A program made the position numbers and the translations under genes. The notes beneath the pieces are model-generated. The model was given only the letters and a program-made list of their open reading frames with translations, was not told the DNA's origin and did not search any database. 64,000 nt of DNA, from positions 1 to 64,000 of the forward strand of contig CAJKKQ010000015.1 of assembly GCA_905200545.1 (NCBI GenBank), given 5' to 3'. Positions 60,709-64,000 of this stretch are shown one piece after another (position 1 is the stretch's first letter; every line of letters begins with the position of its first letter). The DNA is from an uncultured Oscillibacter sp. (GTDB lineage: Bacteria > Bacillota > Clostridia > Oscillospirales > Oscillospiraceae).

Positions 60709-61491
60709 TTAGATATATCCCATCTCTTGGCAATAGACGGTTACAGCTTTTTTGAATGCTTTTAGCTTTGCCTCATAGCCTCGGTGTGTAGTAACCAAGC
60801 TGCTAACACTCATTTCGTTACAAACAAGAAGCTCGTTGGTTGAAAGCTTAAATGTTTGAATCATTTGTTCAATGATGACGTCTTTTGGATTGTCATATCC
60901 CTCGTATTCACCTTTGCAGAAACTTATCAGAACCTGCCCATACCATTTTCGTATAAGCCGAACCATGCATCTGTGGATAAAATTCATAGACGAAATGATA
61001 TTGCTAACTTTTGCATCAAAACTTTCTTCATTCAAGATTTCAAATTTGCCAGAGGCGTGCGCCATGTCATTTCTTGTGTCTACCAGATCACCGACCATCG
61101 AAATCTGTGAATTATCAAGTTCGATGATCTTGAATAGCTTAGCAATATCTTTTTCAGGCATCAGGCTGTATACAAAGATGGAATTGGGATCCTCTATTTT
61201 GAAATCTTGCTCTCTTCCATTGTATGAACGTGCAAAAACAATAGCGTCTTTATACCGTTCAGGTTCGATTTGCCCAATTTTCCACGCAGTGCAATATATG
61301 TACGTCATATATAGCAGATGGACGCCAAAATATGCAAACTGGTATTGCCCATATTTATAGTTTATGGCTATGAGATTCGTAATATTTTTGATATAGTTGA
61401 CAATGTCCTCCTCATCCTCTGGGTTTATTGGCAAATGGCTCAGCATTTCTTGCAAATGTGGAACCTCAGTGAAATCAACGTCATCCGGCAA
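60709..61491 (-). CDS. Uncharacterised HEPN-like protein coupled to a type I methylase-specificity gene
   Basis: This 260-residue, mostly helical protein is from AT-rich DNA. I do not recognise a named family. The segment DTRNDMAHASGKFEI contains RNDMAH (residues 140-145), an R-x4-H motif like that of HEPN ribonuclease or nucleotidyl-transfer-partner domains, and DxRNDxxH segments are common in restriction-associated accessory proteins. The start is TTG 61491, two bases after the stop of the upstream methylase-specificity gene, behind GGGGTGA; a later ATG (61449) is an alternative. Tight coupling suggests it works with the restriction system, as an effector or regulator. Confidence 0.6.
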   Translation of the reverse strand: MPDDVDFTEVPHLQEMLSHLPINPEDEEDIVNYIKNITNLIAINYKYGQYQFAYFGVHLLYMTYIYCTAWKIGQIEPERYKDAIVFARSYNGREQDFKIEDPNSIFVYSLMPEKDIAKLFKIIELDNSQISMVGDLVDTRNDMAHASGKFEILNEESFDAKVSNIISSMNFIHRCMVRLIRKWYGQVLISFCKGEYEGYDNPKDVIIEQMIQTFKLSTNELLVCNEMSVSSLVTTHRGYEAKLKAFKKAVTVYCQEMGYI

Positions 61492-61493
61492 AA

Positions 61494-64000
61494 CTATTCA
61501 CCCCATATCTCTTTGATTCTCGTGTCTATTTTTGCGGTGAAAACATCAATAATCTGCTTAGATGGTTTAATTAATGCTTGTTCACGATGTATTTCATCAA
61601 GGAGGATTTTTTGCTCCTCAAGCGAAGGAACGGGTATCTGATACTGTTTCACATAGTTGATATCAATTCGCTGTTGCCCAGCGGTTCCTGTCATAAATGG
61701 CTTTCCTCCATCAATGAACTCACGGGTATTGATATAATAGAAAATCCATTCCGGGTAAACAACTGATTCGTCAGCGCGAATTACTATGTATTCTGTCGAA
61801 CCAAAGCCAATCCCATTCTTGAGGTTATGCGCAATCCCTGCCTTTCCATTTTCAAAACATGGGGTTATTTTCGCAAGTAAAATATCATTATTTTTAAAAT
61901 AAGTAAACCCTGAAGAAACATCGCCGAGCTTTCGGGTTTCTGTAGCCTCAAACGATGCATCAAATGTGTTTAGGGATGCCATTGGAACAAACGATACATC
62001 GGTATCACTTGGCAAATTCTTGATCTCGTCTTTAGCTGGCCTAAAAGTAGCTATTTCATCTAAAGTTTTCGTGGCAACATCTGCGAGACAGGGTAAATGA
62101 GGATGGTAACCATTTACAATAGCCTGCGCACCGGCGATAACCTTTCGGTATCCAGCAATATCTAAAACAAGTTGCCGCTGTTGCTCAATTGGAAGAAGCG
62201 GAATCTGTATAGTACAAAAATTCTCTTTTGATATTTCCTTGAAAGTCGCACCGCTTGCCAAGCGCATCATAAAATCTGTCTGAGAAGTAAGTATATAGGC
62301 TACATACTCAGGAAGAATTTCATCAGGTCTTCTTACTATAATGTTCTTGAATCCCTGATTTGTAGCTAATTCTGTACGCGCAATACCAACTCTTCCTATG
62401 GTAGCACGAGTTGAAACCACTACAGTATTTTTCGGAAGTAATTTTGCGTTAGAGTTATTAAGCCCTTGCTCTGAAATAGTGCGTTGAGTTGTTCTGATCT
62501 CCGTTACAAAATCATCTGCTGGAAGATCTGCAAGAGTAATCCAATTTATATCACCATTCCAATATTCAGGAACGGTGCTGCTTGGTGTTCCTCCCGAACA
62601 AATCTGAAAATAGTTTTCGTCACTAAGGCTAATTAATGGATATTTTGTGTTTTTTTCAGTTTGTGTTCTATATCTACTTCCAACAAGAATACTTGAATTT
62701 TGGCGCACTTTACTAAGCGGAATTACTTCAAATCCCACTTTCAGCATATCATTCGCTTGATCTTCATCAAGCTTGCGATATTCCTCATATTTGCTTAAGT
62801 CGCTTGGAGAATCAAGTTTGCGCCGATGATTGTCAAGCGTGTATCCATCGCTTTTGACATCAAAATACCAAAAAGTCTTTTTCTTCTCTGAAGATTTAAC
62901 TTTTTGATTTACTTTTGTTGCATAGATAATATCTGTTTTTACTCCGGTATAGGGAAGAAAGACACCTTGTGGCAGCGAAATAATGCTTTGCAACTGGCAG
63001 TGATCCAGCAGATATTCTCGCGTTTTTGTCAAATCCTTACGGAACAAAAATCCTTCAGGAACAACCAAAGCCATGCGTCCATTAGGCGCAGCGCTATTGA
63101 TTGCTTTCATACAATGCTGCACGCAAATGCTGTCACCGTTTGTACTCGGCAAATCATAAAGGCTCCCATACTTCGTTTTTTGAGAATATGGCATGTTAGC
63201 AAGGACAATATCAAATCCTCTATGGTGTATTTTCCCGCTTTCATCCATGTAGGTCTCCGTACCATCAACAGGATTTGCAAGGCTATCTTTCATCTCAATA
63301 TTGCTATGTCCGTCGCCTGCAAGGATCATATTCATCTTGGTAATGCGTGCTGTATTTGTTATCTCATTACCATACACTGTATTTTCACGTAACAACGCCA
63401 AGTTGGCATCGGTTCTGGCCATATTATTATAAATATAGCGAAATGACTCGATCAAAAAGCCACCTGTTCCGCAAAAGGGATCATAAATTTTTTCACCAAT
63501 CTGTGGATTTACCAGCCGCACCATAGTTTTTACAATGTGGCGTGGAGTAAAATATTCACCTAAATCGTTTTTTGTAGAAGTAGAAGCTTTCAAAAAATAT
63601 TCAAAAGCATCACCTTTAACATCACTGTCAACATCGGTAAGCATAAGAGGATCAAGCTTATCCATAATATCCTTGAGAATTCCGGTATCTTTAATTTGCA
63701 ACGGTGTAAATATATCCGTTTCATATAAGGCATTCAGCTTATCATAAACAGTTTTATTGATATATTCAATGCGGGTAGATGCCGGAATGCCTTTAATGGC
63801 ATCCCAACTGCACGCCATATCAAATTTTGTCGGTTCACCGCGCTCTTTTTTTGCTTGTTCGCTTTCGCTGATAAGTTTCAGAAAAAGAATGTTTGCAAAT
63901 TCTCCGAAGCGTTCAATACCAGCACGTAAGCCCTCACCACGCAGCATATTGTTCGCTTCATCAAAGATACGGATGAGTTCCTTGCGGTCATACTGAACTT
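61494..64000 (-). CDS. Type I restriction-modification methylase (HsdM) fused to specificity subunit (HsdS), 5' end off the window
   Basis: The frame is open to the right edge, so the true start lies outside; about 835 residues are visible. The first about 430 are HsdM: helical N-terminus (ANNMLRGEGLRAGIERFGEF), LGEYFTPRHIVKTMVRLV, the AdoMet motif DPFCGTGGFL and the adenine-methylase motif NMPYS (NPPY variant). The rest is HsdS, with two target-recognition domains separated by conserved helices: QICSGGTPSSTVPEYW..., IPLLPIEQQRQLVLDIAGYR, then a second domain ending VPSLEEQKILLDEIHREQ. Fusion of M and S in one chain is unusual for type I systems. No nuclease (HsdR) is in view; it could lie further right. 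Confidence 0.88.
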   Translation of the reverse strand, partial: VQYDRKELIRIFDEANNMLRGEGLRAGIERFGEFANILFLKLISESEQAKKERGEPTKFDMACSWDAIKGIPASTRIEYINKTVYDKLNALYETDIFTPLQIKDTGILKDIMDKLDPLMLTDVDSDVKGDAFEYFLKASTSTKNDLGEYFTPRHIVKTMVRLVNPQIGEKIYDPFCGTGGFLIESFRYIYNNMARTDANLALLRENTVYGNEITNTARITKMNMILAGDGHSNIEMKDSLANPVDGTETYMDESGKIHHRGFDIVLANMPYSQKTKYGSLYDLPSTNGDSICVQHCMKAINSAAPNGRMALVVPEGFLFRKDLTKTREYLLDHCQLQSIISLPQGVFLPYTGVKTDIIYATKVNQKVKSSEKKKTFWYFDVKSDGYTLDNHRRKLDSPSDLSKYEEYRKLDEDQANDMLKVGFEVIPLSKVRQNSSILVGSRYRTQTEKNTKYPLISLSDENYFQICSGGTPSSTVPEYWNGDINWITLADLPADDFVTEIRTTQRTISEQGLNNSNAKLLPKNTVVVSTRATIGRVGIARTELATNQGFKNIIVRRPDEILPEYVAYILTSQTDFMMRLASGATFKEISKENFCTIQIPLLPIEQQRQLVLDIAGYRKVIAGAQAIVNGYHPHLPCLADVATKTLDEIATFRPAKDEIKNLPSDTDVSFVPMASLNTFDASFEATETRKLGDVSSGFTYFKNNDILLAKITPCFENGKAGIAHNLKNGIGFGSTEYIVIRADESVVYPEWIFYYINTREFIDGGKPFMTGTAGQQRIDINYVKQYQIPVPSLEEQKILLDEIHREQALIKPSKQIIDVFTAKIDTRIKEIWGE

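Overview
The window is a high-GC, gene-dense stretch of a Firmicutes (class Clostridia) chromosome, most likely an anaerobe of the Oscillospiraceae (Oscillibacter/Flavonifractor-like). This is inferred from gene content and order, not from a search: ferredoxin-dependent 2-oxoacid oxidoreductase, RNase J, a gdpP-rplI-dnaB run followed by tilS-hpt-ftsH, a T-box leader, many ABC uptake operons for peptides and amino acids, and the near absence of sugar genes. Most operons have good sigma-A-type promoters (17-bp spacers) and intrinsic terminators, so transcription units can be drawn with some confidence.

Layout. 1-6440: the start of a membrane protein leaving the left edge; a GntR/FadR regulator divergent from an operon of P-loop ATPase, ferredoxin and the alpha, beta and gamma subunits of a 2-oxoacid:ferredoxin oxidoreductase; then a T-box-controlled branched-chain aminotransferase. 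Together these suggest interconversion of branched-chain amino acids, 2-oxoacids and acyl-CoA with ferredoxin as electron carrier. 6478-13283: an acetyltransferase, a zinc-ribbon membrane protein, htpG, an oxidoreductase-phosphodiesterase pair, a family 8 glycosyltransferase and a DUF3810-like membrane protease. 13318-18350: a five-gene peptide/nickel-type ABC transporter. 18366-25095: AI-2E exporter-like protein, lipid kinase, Nudix hydrolase, a histidine-phosphatase/acetyltransferase fusion, a small membrane-type protein, tRNA-Ser(GGA) and RNase J.

25489-34503: a LacI-type regulator, then the housekeeping cluster gdpP, rplI, dnaB, tilS, hpt and ftsH. 34715-39832: a complete branched-chain amino acid ABC transporter (livJHMGF order). 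39831-43513: arginine deiminase, ornithine carbamoyltransferase and a YfcC-type carrier, an arginine-deiminase-like operon without carbamate kinase here. 43673-46121: a BlaI repressor with an unusual M56 peptidase-LytR/CpsA/Psr fusion behind a double-operator promoter. 46191-48797: a cysteine-desulfidase-like enzyme (CyuA/UPF0597) with a dicarboxylate/amino-acid symporter. 48991-60513: patatin, Na/phosphate cotransporter, a polar amino acid ABC transporter with a downstream M20 amidohydrolase, an NCS2 nucleobase permease and a CtpE-like P-type ATPase.

60514-64000: an abrupt shift to AT-rich sequence. It carries a type I restriction methylase fused to its specificity subunit, which runs off the right edge, translationally coupled to an uncharacterised protein with a HEPN-like RNDMAH motif. 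This looks like the end of a horizontally acquired defence island. It and the M56-LCP fusion are the least ordinary things in the window.
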